The notes: generated by a model not told the origin, from the sequence alone. Shown: positions 53,428-62,923, counted from the stretch's first letter. The stretch is 64,000 bases of DNA from Phenylobacterium sp. (GCF_030646615.1 NZ_JAUSLG010000038.1:1-64000); one strand, 5' to 3'. Made by a program: numbers and translations.

Positions 53428-54378
53428 ATGAGGCGGTTTCTGGCACAGATGTTCGGCGCGGCGCCGGCGGCGGCGGCCCCTGCCGCAGCTCAATCCAGGG
53501 CTGAGCCGGCGGGCTATGTCGAACGCACCTGGACCTCGAGCGACGGCCTGAAGTTGTGGGCCAGGGACTATGGCGGCGGGGCCGGGCCCGCCCGGCTGCC
53601 GGTGATCTGCATCCACGGCCTGACCCGCAATTCCGGGGATTTCGAGGATGTGGCGCCGGCCATCGCGGCTGCCGGCCGCCGGGTCCTGGCCCTGGACGTC
53701 CGCGGACGGGGCCGCTCGGCCTATGACCCCAATCCCACCAACTACAACCCGGCTGTCTATGCGGGGGATGTGGCGAGCCTGATGGGTGAGGCCGGGATCG
53801 CCCGGGCGATCTTCCTGGGCACGTCGATGGGCGGGCTGATCACCATGACGCTCTCGACCCTGCGGCCGGACCTGATCGCCGGCGCCATCCTCAACGACAT
53901 CGGCCCGGAGATCGCCACCGAGGGGCTGACCCGGATCGGCAGCTATGTGGGGTCAGGCGGCCCTGCGGCCAGCTGGGCCGAGGCGGCCGAACGGACCCGG
54001 GCGATCAACGGCTCGGCCCAACCCCACCTCACCGACGCCGACTGGGACCGCTTCGCCCGGCGGACCTGGCGGGAGGCCGAGCCCGGCAAGCTGGTGCTGG
54101 ATTACGACCCGGCCATCGCCCAGGCCTTCGCCGCCGCCCCGGCCGGCACGCCGAGCCCGGACCTCTGGCCGCTGTACATGGCGCTGGCCATCAACCGCCC
54201 GATGCTGCTGGTGCGCGGCGGCGCCTCGGACCTGCTGGCTGAGGGCACGGCGGCGCGGATGCAGGCCCTGGCCCCGCAGTTGCGCCGGGTGGATATCGAC
54301 GGCGTCGGCCATGCGCCCACCCTGGAGGAGCCGGCCGCCCGCCAGGCGATCGCCGACTTCCTGGCCGACGCGCCCTGA
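53428..54378 (+). CDS. Alpha/beta hydrolase
   Basis: A 316-residue alpha/beta-hydrolase-fold protein. The oxyanion region is VICIHGLTRNSGDF, the nucleophile Ser133 lies in FLGTSMGGLI, and the catalytic His is in GVGHAPTLEEP near residue 298. Asp in the RGGASDLLAEGTA loop is the likely acid. The N-terminal 25 residues are Ala-rich and low-complexity but not a convincing signal peptide. The substrate is unknown. It follows the lipocalin-like gene after 61 bases and may share its transcript. Confidence 0.85.
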   Translation: MRRFLAQMFGAAPAAAAPAAAQSRAEPAGYVERTWTSSDGLKLWARDYGGGAGPARLPVICIHGLTRNSGDFEDVAPAIAAAGRRVLALDVRGRGRSAYDPNPTNYNPAVYAGDVASLMGEAGIARAIFLGTSMGGLITMTLSTLRPDLIAGAILNDIGPEIATEGLTRIGSYVGSGGPAASWAEAAERTRAINGSAQPHLTDADWDRFARRTWREAEPGKLVLDYDPAIAQAFAAAPAGTPSPDLWPLYMALAINRPMLLVRGGASDLLAEGTAARMQALAPQLRRVDIDGVGHAPTLEEPAARQAIADFLADAP

Positions 54379-54391
54379 AGCCCGAAGCCTG

Positions 54392-54437
54392 GAGCGTATT
54401 CTGTCCGATAACCGGCGGCCGCTTTCGGAATGCGCTC
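54392..54437. repeat. Second copy of the 48-bp palindromic repeat family
   Basis: GAGCGTATT (54392-54400) pairs with AATGCGCTC (54429-54437) with one mismatch. The inner CCGATAACCGG stretch is identical to that of the 49297-49344 copy. It begins 13 bases after the hydrolase stop, in the 176-bp gap before the MoxR gene, and could serve as its terminator. The rest of that gap shows nothing definite. Confidence 0.65.
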
Positions 54438-54554
54438 GGCGGGTTCACACGATGCGGCTTGCCTTTGGGGCGCTCGGCTTGGCACTATCGACAGATTGCA
54501 CCCAAGAGGGCCGCGATTTTTCGACGGCGGCCCGAATTTTGAGAGATTGAGACT

Positions 54555-55523
54555 TTGACGATTTTGGCTCAGGCGGCGAACGCCTCGCCGCCCATGGACT
54601 CGTTCGCCTCGGTCGACGCCCTCGTCCAGGGCCTGGCCGGCGTCGGCTATATCGCCTCGCGCCGCATCGCCACGGCGCTCTACATGTCGGTCCACCTGCA
54701 GAAGCCGATCCTGGTGGAAGGGGTCGCCGGCGTCGGCAAGACCGAGCTGGCGCTCTCCACCGCCACCCTCCTCGACCTGCCGCTGATCCGCATGCAGTGC
54801 TATGAGGGCCTGGACGAGTCCAAGGCCCTGTACGAGTGGAAGTACGGCAAGCAGCTCCTCTACACCCAGATCCTCAAGGACCGCATGGGCGCCGAACTGG
54901 CCGATGCCGCCGGCATGGACGAGGCCATGGAGCGCCTGCATGGCATGGGCGACATGTTCTTCTCCGAGCCCTTCCTGGAGCCCCGGCCCCTGATGAAGGC
55001 CCTGCGGGAGGATGGCGGCTGCGTCCTGCTGATCGACGAGATCGACAAGTCCGACGAGGCCTTCGAAGCCTTCCTGCTGGAGGTGCTGTCGGCCTATCAG
55101 GCCTCGGTGCCCGAGCTCGGCGTGATCAAGGCCAAGACCCCGCCCATCGTCTTCCTGACCTCGAACAATGTGCGCGACCTGGGCGACGCCCTGAAGCGCC
55201 GCTGCCTGCACCTGCACATCCCCCTGCCCGAGGCCAGCCTGGAGCGGCGGATCGTCGCCAGCCGGGTGCCCGACATCGAGGCGCGCCTGACCCACCAGCT
55301 GGTCGGCTTCGTCCACGCCCTGCGCGAGATGGACCTGCGCAAGTCGCCTTCGATCTCCGAGACCGTCGACTGGGCCCGGGCGCTGATCCTGATGCATGCT
55401 GACAGCCTGGACCCGGCCATGGTCCGCGACACCCTGAACGTGATCCTCAAGTACGAGCAGGACATTCAGATGGTCGAGCCGCAGATCAGCGAACTGCTGC
55501 GGACGGCCCAGACGACTCCGTAG
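54555..55523 (+). CDS. MoxR-family AAA+ ATPase (CoxD-like)
   Basis: A 322-residue AAA+ ATPase. Walker A is EGVAGVGKTELA, Walker B is LLIDEIDKSDEAFEAFLLE and sensor 1 is FLTSNNVRDLGDALKRRC. MoxR ATPases act with von Willebrand factor A proteins as chaperones that mature metalloenzymes or complexes; CoxD/CoxE do this for the CO dehydrogenase active site. The VWA partner follows 10 bases downstream. The start is uncertain: TTG 54555 follows a GAGAGATTGAG stretch, while ATG 54594 matches the usual family N-terminus (SFASVDALVQGL) but lacks a good ribosome site. Confidence 0.87.
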   Translation: MTILAQAANASPPMDSFASVDALVQGLAGVGYIASRRIATALYMSVHLQKPILVEGVAGVGKTELALSTATLLDLPLIRMQCYEGLDESKALYEWKYGKQLLYTQILKDRMGAELADAAGMDEAMERLHGMGDMFFSEPFLEPRPLMKALREDGGCVLLIDEIDKSDEAFEAFLLEVLSAYQASVPELGVIKAKTPPIVFLTSNNVRDLGDALKRRCLHLHIPLPEASLERRIVASRVPDIEARLTHQLVGFVHALREMDLRKSPSISETVDWARALILMHADSLDPAMVRDTLNVILKYEQDIQMVEPQISELLRTAQTTP

Positions 55524-55533
55524 GCGCCGCGCC

Positions 55534-56916
55534 ATGCAGCACCAGATGGAGGACTTCATCCGCGCCCTGCGGGCCGCCGATGTGAAGGTCTCGCCGGCGG
55601 AGTCCATCGACGCCCACGAGGCCGTCGCCCGCATCGGCTATGCCGATCGCGAGCTGCTGAAGGACGCGCTCTGCGCCACGCTCGCCAAGAGCGAGGACGA
55701 GGTGCGCCGGTTCGACCGGGCCTTCGACAACTTCTTCGCCCGGGACCCGTTCGACTTCGCCACACAGCCCCCGCCGCCGGAGGGGGGCGAGGCCGCCCCG
55801 CCCGAGGCGAGGCTGGAGGACGTGTCGGAAGAGGCCGCCGGCTCAGAGCTCGCCCAGATCATCCTGGCGGGCGATTCCACCGCGCTCACCCAGGCCATGG
55901 AGAAGGCCGCCCAGGCCGCCCAGGTCTCGGAGATCAGGCTCTCCACCCAGAAGAGCCGTCTGACGAGGCGTCTGCTGGACGAGATGGGGGTGGCGCAGAT
56001 CGAGAAGATCATCAGCCAGGCCCGGCGCCTGGAGGGCGAGGGCGGGAACGCCCTGGCCGATCGGCTGGAGGCGGGCCGCAAGGTCGTGGCCGCCGAGGCT
56101 CAGCGCTATGTCCAGCGCCAGCACGACCTCTATGCCGCCGAGAGCGGCCGCCAGCTGCGCGAGGAGCTTCTGGCCCGCAAGGCGCTGAACGCCGAGGGCG
56201 GCATCGATCCGGTGGACCTGCAGATGATGCAGGCCCTGGTGCGCAAGATGGCCAAGCGCCTGGCCGAGCGCTATTCCCGGCGGCGCAACCGGGCCCGAAA
56301 AGGTCACCTGGACGTGCGCCGGACGCTCCGCCAGTCGATGGCCTATGGAGGCGTGCCGTTCAACGTGGTCTGGAAGACCGAGCGGGTCGACAAGCCCAAG
56401 ATCATCGCCATCTGCGACGTCTCCAAGTCGGTGGCTGCGGCCGCCCAGTTCCTGCTGACCTTCCTCTACAGCCTCAATGAGGTGGTCGACCGGATGGACG
56501 CCTACGCCTTTTCCGGGCGCATGATCCCGGTGAACCAGATCCTGGACGAGCACGGGGTGGACAAGGCGATCCTGGAGGTTTTGAGGCTGATCGGCTTCCA
56601 GCAGACCGACTATGGCCGCGCCCTGCAGGACTTCGCCGAGAACCATCTCGACAAGCTCGACCGCCACACCACGGTGATCTTCTTAGGTGACGCCCGGTCC
56701 AACTACGCCGATCCGCGCCTGGACATCATGCGCACCATCCACGAGCGGTCGCGCTCGGTGATCTGGCTGAACCCGGAGCCGGAGAGCTACTGGAACCAGG
56801 GCGACAGCGTCATGAACCGCTACCTGCCCTTCTGCCACCTGGCCAAGACCTGCAACACGCTCGACCAGCTCGAACGCATCATCGAAGACGTCCTGCGCCA
56901 GTACGTCCCGCGCTGA
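55534..56916 (+). CDS. VWA domain protein, CoxE-like partner of MoxR
   Basis: A 460-residue protein. The N-terminal helical region (about residues 1-90) starts MEDFIRALRAADVKVSPAES, a variable charged stretch follows, and the C-terminal VWA domain (about residues 280-440) begins KPKIIAICDVSKSV. The DVSKS motif is the DxSxS metal site (MIDAS), with further metal-site residues near QTDYGRAL and FLGDARSN. It works with the preceding ATPase. The target complex is not identified by sequence; a Mo-hydroxylase is encoded one gene away. Confidence 0.87.
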   Translation: MQHQMEDFIRALRAADVKVSPAESIDAHEAVARIGYADRELLKDALCATLAKSEDEVRRFDRAFDNFFARDPFDFATQPPPPEGGEAAPPEARLEDVSEEAAGSELAQIILAGDSTALTQAMEKAAQAAQVSEIRLSTQKSRLTRRLLDEMGVAQIEKIISQARRLEGEGGNALADRLEAGRKVVAAEAQRYVQRQHDLYAAESGRQLREELLARKALNAEGGIDPVDLQMMQALVRKMAKRLAERYSRRRNRARKGHLDVRRTLRQSMAYGGVPFNVVWKTERVDKPKIIAICDVSKSVAAAAQFLLTFLYSLNEVVDRMDAYAFSGRMIPVNQILDEHGVDKAILEVLRLIGFQQTDYGRALQDFAENHLDKLDRHTTVIFLGDARSNYADPRLDIMRTIHERSRSVIWLNPEPESYWNQGDSVMNRYLPFCHLAKTCNTLDQLERIIEDVLRQYVPR

Positions 56917-56924
56917 GGGGGGCG

Positions 56925-57851
56925 TCAGCCCCGGCGCGGCCAGCGGTGGGAGATGTAGATTCGGCTGTCGGTGACACCGCCACGCAGATAGACGTCGGCC
57001 ACGGCGATCTCCTCCCGCGCCTTAGCGATCGCCGCGCCGATCCGGTCCGTGGACGGCGGGGGATGGCTGGTCGCTTCGCTCAGGCGCTTCCAGCTGAACC
57101 TCTGCCAGAACGAAAGCTTGACCCGAGGCGGCCCGACACCGCCCGACAGGCCGGACTCTTCACCGTCATTGACCTCCTGACTGAGGAAACGAACGTTGAT
57201 GTAGGTCTCCACGCCGCTGCTGTAATCGAACCAGATCGACTGCTGTCGGCCATGGAGCTCGCGGGTGATAACGCCGGCCTCGGCCATGGCCGGCCGGGAC
57301 GGAAATGACCAGCCGAGGTCCTGCAGCAGGGGCAGCAATTCCCCCCGCATGGCTTCGCGTAGGGAGATCTCAGGCGGACTCGTCCGGGCCGTGGCCCGCC
57401 GCGCTAGCCTGAACCATTCGAGACCGTCGGTTTCACCCGCACGATAACCACACAGGCTCTCAGCCAGGGCGAGGGGCGCCTCATATTCATCCGCTTCTGA
57501 GGGAATGGGCGGTAGCTCGCCCATCGACATGGGTTCGCCTTGGTCCTCCTCGGAAGCCAGCGACCACTGAAGCCGGCCATCCCGATAGGCCTTCGCCCGG
57601 GTGAAGCTCTCCGTATCGATGATCTCGGCCCCGAGGGCCTCCCCGCACGCCTCTGACACGCGGGGGAGTTCGTCCAGCAGATCGTCAGAAGCGTCACCGA
57701 CCAGGACAAGCCAGCCGGATGGCAGTTCGGCCATCACCAGCCCCACGCCGACCTCCTGGCTCACCTCCCCCGCCAGCTCCAGGCCCAGACACGCCAGCAG
57801 CGCTTCCCGCCGCTCCGCCTTGACCGCCACCCAGCTCAGCTTGAGGCCCAT
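56925..57851 (-). CDS. Uncharacterised 308-residue protein
   Basis: A soluble, acidic protein beginning MGLKLSWVAVKAERREALLACLGLELAG. It contains an Arg/Trp-rich central part (ARTSPPEISLREAMRGELLP, VITRELHGRQQSIWFDYSSG) and a Trp-rich segment KLSFWQRFSWKRL. No signal peptide, membrane helix or known motif is seen and I do not recognise the family. ATG 57851 was preferred to 57890 because it opens directly on the ordered-looking N-terminus. Codon use is less GC-biased than its neighbours. It is convergent with the VWA gene and lies downstream of nothing obvious. Confidence 0.7.
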   Translation of the reverse strand: MGLKLSWVAVKAERREALLACLGLELAGEVSQEVGVGLVMAELPSGWLVLVGDASDDLLDELPRVSEACGEALGAEIIDTESFTRAKAYRDGRLQWSLASEEDQGEPMSMGELPPIPSEADEYEAPLALAESLCGYRAGETDGLEWFRLARRATARTSPPEISLREAMRGELLPLLQDLGWSFPSRPAMAEAGVITRELHGRQQSIWFDYSSGVETYINVRFLSQEVNDGEESGLSGGVGPPRVKLSFWQRFSWKRLSEATSHPPPSTDRIGAAIAKAREEIAVADVYLRGGVTDSRIYISHRWPRRG

Positions 57852-57978
57852 CACGATCACCCGACCCGCGCAGCCCCCCACGGGCAGCATCTCGTCAGGC
57901 GAGACTGCCAGAATCCAGCCGGCCGTCTAGAACAAATTAGCAACGAGTTGGGGTCTTATGCGCCACTCGCACGCCCGC

Positions 57979-60168
57979 CTACCCCGCCGCCAACTCCTCC
58001 GCCCTCAACGGCAGACTCCGCACCCGCTTGCCCGTCGCCGCGAAGATGGCGTTGGTGACGGCCGGGACCACCGGCGGCAGGGCGGGTTCGCCGAGGCCCG
58101 TGGGCGGGTTGTCGGACTTGATGAAGTGGGTCTCGATCACCGGGGCGGCGTCGATGCGCAGCAGGGGGAAGGTGTCGAAATTCCCCTGCTCCACCTGACC
58201 ATCCTTGATGGTGATTTCGCCGAACATCTCCGAGATGCCGTCGATCACCGAGCCCTCGATCTGGTTGAGCGCGCCGAGCGGATTGATGATCTGGCGGCCC
58301 ACATCGGCGGCGACCCAGACCTTCTCCACCTTGACGGTCCCGTCCTCGGCCACGACCACCTCGGCGACCTCGGCGAAATAGCCCAGGTGGCTGTAGTGGA
58401 AGGCGATCCCCTTGCCCCGCCGCGGCTCCAAGCCCTCGCCCCAGGCGGACTTTTCCGCCGCCAGCCGCACCACGGCGGCCATGCGGGCCGCGTCATAGCC
58501 CGAGCGCGCGTCGTCGCCGACGAGGCCGCGATCGCCCAGCAGGCGCAGGCGCATCTCCACCGGATCGACCCCGCCGGCATGGGCCAGTTCGTCGATGAAG
58601 GACTGCACCACGAAGGCGATGGCGTTGCTGCCCGGCGCCCGCAGCGGGCCCGTGGGCACGCCGAGCGGCATCATCGAGACGTCCAGCCTGTAGTTGTCGA
58701 TGAAACGGGCCGGGAATTCGGTCGGCGCCATGCCGGCGCTGCGGGCGGTGGCCTCGCCCTCGCCGAAGGTGACGAAGTGGTTGGCCCAGGCCGTCACATT
58801 GCCCGCGTCGTCGATCCCGCCCCGGAAGTGGTGGAAGCCGGCCGGCCGGTAGAAGTCGTGCCGCATGTCGTCTTCGCGGGTCCAGACCAGCTTGACCGGC
58901 GCCCCGGCCTCCTTGGCGATCCAGGCGGCCTCGGCCATGTAGTCGTTCATTAGCCGCCGGCCAAAGCCGCCGCCGGAGCGGGTCATGTGGACGATGACGT
59001 TCTCGGGCGCGAGGCCAAGCGTCTTGGCGACGATCTGGCGGCCGGGCTCGGGCAGCTGGGTCGGGGCCCAGATCTCCATCTTGCCGTCATGGAAGTGGGC
59101 CGTGCAGTTCTGCGGCTCAAGCGTGGCATGGGACAGGAAGGGATAGAAGTAGTCGGCCTCCACCGTCTTGGCCGAGCCCGAAAGGGCGGCCTCCACATCC
59201 CCGTCGTGGCGCAGGGTCTTGCCAGCCTTGGCCTCGGCGAGGCTGCGGGCCTGGCCGGCATAGCCTTGCGTGGACTGGCTGGAGGTCGAGTGGTCCGCCC
59301 ACTGAACATTCAGCCCCTGGCGGCCCTTGTTGGCCGCCCACCAGCTGTCGGCGACCACGGCCACGCCAGGCAGCAGGCCGTCGAACTCCGTCCCGCCCTC
59401 GACCACGAAGGCGCGGCGGACGCCCTTGACCCCTTGGGCTGCGGCCAGATCGGCGCTGGCCACCTTGGCCCCGAACACCGGCGCCTTGGCGTAGGCGGCG
59501 TAGAGCATGCCCGGCAGGCGCATATCGATGCCGAACAAGGGCTGGCCGGTGACGATGGCGGCGGTGTCCACCTGCGGGATCGGCTGGCCGATGATCCGGT
59601 AGGCGCTCGCGTCCTTCAGCGGCACGCTGGACAGTTCCGGCGCGGTCTGGGTGGCGGCCTTGGCGGCCAGGGCGCCATAGGTCGCCCGGCGGCGGCTGGC
59701 GGCGTGGACCACCACGCCGGGCTCGGTGGTCAGACTTGCGGCCTCCACGCCCCAGTCGGCGGCGGCGGCGGCCAGCAGCATGGCGCGGCCGGCCGCGCCC
59801 ACCTGGCGCAGCTGGTCCCAGTGCAGGGGGGTGGCCATGCTCCCGCCGGCGAACTGGCGGCCATAGGCCACCGGGTCGTTGTCGGCCTGGACCGTGCGGA
59901 CATTGACCCAGTCCACGTCCAGCTCCTCGGCGATCAGCATGGGCAGGGAGGTCTTGATCCCCTGGCCGATCTCCGGGTTCTTGGAGACGATGGTGACGAT
60001 CCCGTCCGGGGCGACCGCCACATAGGCGTTCAGCGCCGCGGGCGTATCGGCCGCCGCGCCCTTGCCGGCCAGGCTGAAGGCCAGGACCAGGCCGCCCGCG
60101 CCCCCGCCGGCCAGCACGGCCCGGCGGGAGGGGGAGAAGCCTTCGGTGATGTTGGAGATAATGCCCAT
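57979..60168 (-). CDS. Xanthine dehydrogenase family Mo-binding subunit (IorB-like), Tat-exported
   Basis: A 729-residue molybdenum hydroxylase large subunit. A Tat-type signal (SPSRRAVLAGGGAGGLVLAFSLAG, residues about 12-35) directs export. Molybdopterin-binding motifs include GQGIKTSLPMLIAEEL, TRSGGGFGRRLMNDYMAEA, and LRAPGSNAIAFVVQSFIDELA, and the C-terminal GLGEPALPPVVPAVTNAIFAATG places the catalytic Glu. The two-subunit form resembles isoquinoline 1-oxidoreductase and aldehyde oxidases that lack a separate FAD subunit. The [2Fe-2S] subunit is encoded five bases upstream. The true substrate is unknown. Confidence 0.9.
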   Translation of the reverse strand: MGIISNITEGFSPSRRAVLAGGGAGGLVLAFSLAGKGAAADTPAALNAYVAVAPDGIVTIVSKNPEIGQGIKTSLPMLIAEELDVDWVNVRTVQADNDPVAYGRQFAGGSMATPLHWDQLRQVGAAGRAMLLAAAAADWGVEAASLTTEPGVVVHAASRRRATYGALAAKAATQTAPELSSVPLKDASAYRIIGQPIPQVDTAAIVTGQPLFGIDMRLPGMLYAAYAKAPVFGAKVASADLAAAQGVKGVRRAFVVEGGTEFDGLLPGVAVVADSWWAANKGRQGLNVQWADHSTSSQSTQGYAGQARSLAEAKAGKTLRHDGDVEAALSGSAKTVEADYFYPFLSHATLEPQNCTAHFHDGKMEIWAPTQLPEPGRQIVAKTLGLAPENVIVHMTRSGGGFGRRLMNDYMAEAAWIAKEAGAPVKLVWTREDDMRHDFYRPAGFHHFRGGIDDAGNVTAWANHFVTFGEGEATARSAGMAPTEFPARFIDNYRLDVSMMPLGVPTGPLRAPGSNAIAFVVQSFIDELAHAGGVDPVEMRLRLLGDRGLVGDDARSGYDAARMAAVVRLAAEKSAWGEGLEPRRGKGIAFHYSHLGYFAEVAEVVVAEDGTVKVEKVWVAADVGRQIINPLGALNQIEGSVIDGISEMFGEITIKDGQVEQGNFDTFPLLRIDAAPVIETHFIKSDNPPTGLGEPALPPVVPAVTNAIFAATGKRVRSLPLRAEELAAG

Positions 60169-60173
60169 GACCT

Positions 60174-60635
60174 TCAGGCCTCCTGGCCGGCGGCGCGCTT
60201 GATCGCGGCGCGGATGCGCACATAGGTGGCGCAGCGGCAGATGTTTCCGGCCATGGCCGCATCGATATCGGCGTCGCTGGGGGCGGGGTTTTCCGCCAGC
60301 AGGGCGGTGGCCGACATGATCTGTCCCGGCTGGCAGTAGCCGCATTGGGCCACGTCCAGCTCGCTCCAGGCCTGCTGGACGCGGGCGCCGACCTCAAGAC
60401 TCGCCGCGCCTTCGATGGTGGTGATCTGGGCGCCGCCGATGGCCTCGATGGGCGTCACGCAGGCGCGGATTGGCGCGCCGTCCGCATGCACGGTGCAGGC
60501 GCCGCACTGGGCGATCCCGCAGCCATACTTGGTCCCCACCAGGCCCAAAGTGTCGCGCAACACCCACAAGAGGGGCGTATCGGCGTCCACGTCGGCGGTC
60601 ATCGCCTTGCCGTTGACGTTGAGCTCGTAGGCCAT
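60174..60635 (-). CDS. [2Fe-2S] subunit of the Mo-hydroxylase (IorA-like)
   Basis: A 153-residue iron-sulfur subunit with two clusters. The N-terminal plant-type ferredoxin site is [15 protein letters not shown] (Cys39, Cys44, Cys47) with Cys59. The helical C-terminal site is [11 protein letters not shown] (Cys98, Cys101) and NICRCATY (Cys133, Cys135). It transfers electrons from the Mo cofactor of the downstream subunit. Having no signal, it is expected to be exported by hitch-hiking on the Tat signal of its partner. ATG 60635 gives the standard start; the frame upstream is a shadow of the TPM gene. Confidence 0.93.
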   Translation of the reverse strand: MAYELNVNGKAMTADVDADTPLLWVLRDTLGLVGTKYGCGIAQCGACTVHADGAPIRACVTPIEAIGGAQITTIEGAASLEVGARVQQAWSELDVAQCGYCQPGQIMSATALLAENPAPSDADIDAAMAGNICRCATYVRIRAAIKRAAGQEA

Positions 60636-60718
60636 GCCCCGTCCCCTTGTTCTCGTTTCCTCAGATACCGAGAGTACGGGGGGCGGGGCCGTAGGTAAAC
60701 GGGTGTTCGACCCTCGCC

Positions 60719-61414
60719 TCAGAGGCGGGGAATCTGGATCACCGCGTCGGGCAACTCGTTGGGATTGTCGGTGGGATCGGCGGGGAAGTGCTCGGCCAGG
60801 ATGTCGCCCACCTGGGTGACGGCGTCCACAAGGCCCTCGCCGGTGCGCCCGGCCTTGGCGCCGGCCACCAGGGCGGCGATGGCGTCGTCCCAGCGCTTCT
60901 GGTCGACCACCGCAGCGATCCCCTCGTCGGCGATCAGTTCGGCGGCGTGCTCGGCCAGGGAGATGAAGATCAGCACCCCGGTGCGCTCGCGGGTCTGGTG
61001 CAGGTTGCGGGCGAGGAACAGTTCCTGGGCGTGGCGTCGGGTGCGGTCCAGCTTGACGCTGCGCGGCGTCATGAACCGGCGCACCGGCTCGAGGGAGCCC
61101 ACCGCAGCCACCAGGATAAACAGCACCGCCTGCAGGACCAGGGTGGCAGTGAGCGCGCCGCGGACCGCCATCTCGGCCGCCGCCCCGGCCTGGGCCGCCG
61201 TCCAGGGGGCGAAGGCGTCGGGGACCGACACTTCGACGCCCGCCAACAACAGGATGGCCGGCGCGGCCAGGGCCGTCAGCCCCGCCCACAGGAAGGGGGT
61301 CTCGCGGTAGTCGGAGGATTCCTCGGCGATGACGCAATAGAGCTCGCCGCGGGTGCGGGTCTCGGCCGCGCGCACGGCGGCCTTGACCTTCTGGGTGTCC
61401 TGATCGTTCAGCAT
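60719..61414 (-). CDS. TPM domain membrane protein
   Basis: A 231-residue protein with an N-terminal TPM domain ([23 protein letters not shown]) interrupted by two or three membrane helices (about residues 38-60 and 80-115) and followed by the second part of the TPM fold ([23 protein letters not shown]). TPM proteins are associated with photosystem repair in plants and are uncharacterised in most bacteria. It starts one base after the stop of the other TPM gene and is the third gene of the lemA operon. Confidence 0.82.
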   Translation of the reverse strand: MLNDQDTQKVKAAVRAAETRTRGELYCVIAEESSDYRETPFLWAGLTALAAPAILLLAGVEVSVPDAFAPWTAAQAGAAAEMAVRGALTATLVLQAVLFILVAAVGSLEPVRRFMTPRSVKLDRTRRHAQELFLARNLHQTRERTGVLIFISLAEHAAELIADEGIAAVVDQKRWDDAIAALVAGAKAGRTGEGLVDAVTQVGDILAEHFPADPTDNPNELPDAVIQIPRL

Positions 61415-61415
61415 C

Positions 61416-62225
61416 TCACCAGCTCCCCGAGGATCCGCCGCCGCCGAAGCCGCCGCCACCGCCGGAGAAGCCTCCGCCGCCAAAGCCCCCACCGCCGCCG
61501 CCGCCGCCCCGGCCACCGCTGCTGGAGAGCAGCAGGGGCAAGAGCCACCAGAGGCTTGAGCCGCCGCGCCGGCGCCCGCGGCCTCGGCCACGGCCACGGC
61601 CAAAGGCGCCCATGAAGCCGCCGACGATCCAGAGCACGATGAACAGGACGAAGATGATCGGCGCGATCAGACCCTCTTCAGACCGAGGCTGTTCGGCCGC
61701 CGCCGCCGCCCGGGCCAGGGCCTCATCCTCCGGCAGGGCCAGCTGATCGATGATGGCCTGGGTCCCGGCGATGACGCCCGCCTCCATCTCGCCGTTGCGG
61801 AACTGCGGCAGGACCACGGCCTGGAGGATGGTGGAGGAGAGCGCATCGGTGAGGATGGGCTCCAGCCCATAGCCCACCTCGATGCGGACCTTGCGCTGGT
61901 TGGGGGCGACGATGAACAGGGCGCCGGAATCGGTCTCGGCCTCGCCGATCCCCCAATGCCGGCCGAGCTGGTAGCCGTAGTCCTCGATCTCATAACCCTG
62001 CAGGTCGGGCAGGGTGACCACCACCAGCTGGCGGCCGGTGGCGCTCTCCAGGGCGGCCAGTTGCTGCGTCAGCTGCGCCTCGGTCTGGGGCGACAGCATG
62101 TCGGCGCCGTCGACCACGCGGCCGCTCAACGCCGGGAAGGTGGGCGCGGTCTGGGCCTGTCCCGTCCCGGCGATCGCCAGGACGAGACCGAAGGCCAGGG
62201 CGCAGGCGGCGCCGAACGACCTCAT
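61416..62225 (-). CDS. YgcG-type TPM domain protein with Gly-rich tail
   Basis: A 269-residue exported protein. The signal peptide ends near GQAQ, then a TPM domain (about residues 30-165, with LSGRVVDGADMLSPQTEAQL, WGIGEAETDSGALFIVAPNQRKVRIEVGYGLE) and a transmembrane helix (residues about 188-208). After it come an Arg/Gly stretch (RGRGRGRGRRRGG) and a terminal Gly/Ser-rich tail. The tail is typical of YgcG-like proteins that pair with LemA. It overlaps lemA by four bases. Function is unknown; a role in envelope quality control is suggested by the family. Confidence 0.87.
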   Translation of the reverse strand: MRSFGAACALAFGLVLAIAGTGQAQTAPTFPALSGRVVDGADMLSPQTEAQLTQQLAALESATGRQLVVVTLPDLQGYEIEDYGYQLGRHWGIGEAETDSGALFIVAPNQRKVRIEVGYGLEPILTDALSSTILQAVVLPQFRNGEMEAGVIAGTQAIIDQLALPEDEALARAAAAAEQPRSEEGLIAPIIFVLFIVLWIVGGFMGAFGRGRGRGRGRRRGGSSLWWLLPLLLSSSGGRGGGGGGGGFGGGGFSGGGGGFGGGGSSGSW

Positions 62226-62923
62226 TGGGCGGGCGCAGGCTCAACAGCAGGGGCCGGCGCGGGGAGCGGAGCCGGGGCCGGGGCCGGTGTGGGAACCGGT
62301 GTGGGCGCAGGCGCCGCCGGCTGCTCGAAGGTCACCGTCGGCGCGGTCTGGGCCGAGGCCGAGGCTTCGAAGGTCTGCATGGGCTCGGCCCAGCCATGGA
62401 TCGTGTTAGCCCAGATGGCGCCGGGGAAGGTGCGGATCTCGGTATTGTAGTCGCGCACCGCCTCATTGTAGTCGCGCCGGGCGATGGCGATCCGGTTCTC
62501 GGTGCCCTCGAGCTGGCTCTGCAGGGCCAGGAAGTTCTGGTTGGACTTCAGCTCCGGATAGCGCTCCTGGATCATCATCAGCCGGCCGAGCACCCCCGAC
62601 AGCTGGTTCTGCGCCTCGGCGAACCGCTGGAACTGCTCGGGATCGGTGACGGTGTCGGCATTGACCTGGACCTGTGTGGCTGAGGCCCGCGCCTCGGTGA
62701 CCGCCACCAGGACCTCACGCTCCTGGGCGGCGAAGCCCTGGACGGTGGAGACCAGGTTGGGGATCAGGTCCGAGCGGCGCTGATACTGGGTCTGCACCTC
62801 GGCCCAGGCCGCCTTGGCCCGCTCGTCCTTGGTGGGAATGGTGTTGATGCCGCAGCCGGCCAGGGCCAGGGGCACGACGATCAGGACGGCGGCGCGGGCG
62901 AGGCGGGCGATCAGTCTGGACAA
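62222..62923 (-). CDS. LemA family lipoprotein
   Basis: A 233-residue lipoprotein: TTG start giving MSRLIARLARAAVLIVVPLALAGC with lipobox LAGC, followed by a helical LemA domain (AWAEVQTQYQRRSDLIPNLVST, and EARRDYNEAVRDYN-like ARRDYNEAVRDYNTEI, about residues 40-185). The C-terminal part is a Pro/Ala-rich repeat tail of PAP units (about 200-233). GGAG eight bases upstream supports the TTG at 62923 over longer frames. LemA proteins are often operonic with TPM/YgcG proteins, as here. Confidence 0.85.
   Translation of the reverse strand: MSRLIARLARAAVLIVVPLALAGCGINTIPTKDERAKAAWAEVQTQYQRRSDLIPNLVSTVQGFAAQEREVLVAVTEARASATQVQVNADTVTDPEQFQRFAEAQNQLSGVLGRLMMIQERYPELKSNQNFLALQSQLEGTENRIAIARRDYNEAVRDYNTEIRTFPGAIWANTIHGWAEPMQTFEASASAQTAPTVTFEQPAAPAPTPVPTPAPAPAPLPAPAPAVEPAPAQ

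Noticed and set aside
61440..61515. Repetitive GCC/GCCGCC tract that could be read as a tandem repeat
   Set aside because: It encodes the Gly-rich tail of the TPM protein. The units are irregular codon-level repeats with no spacers, so it is not a CRISPR or satellite array.
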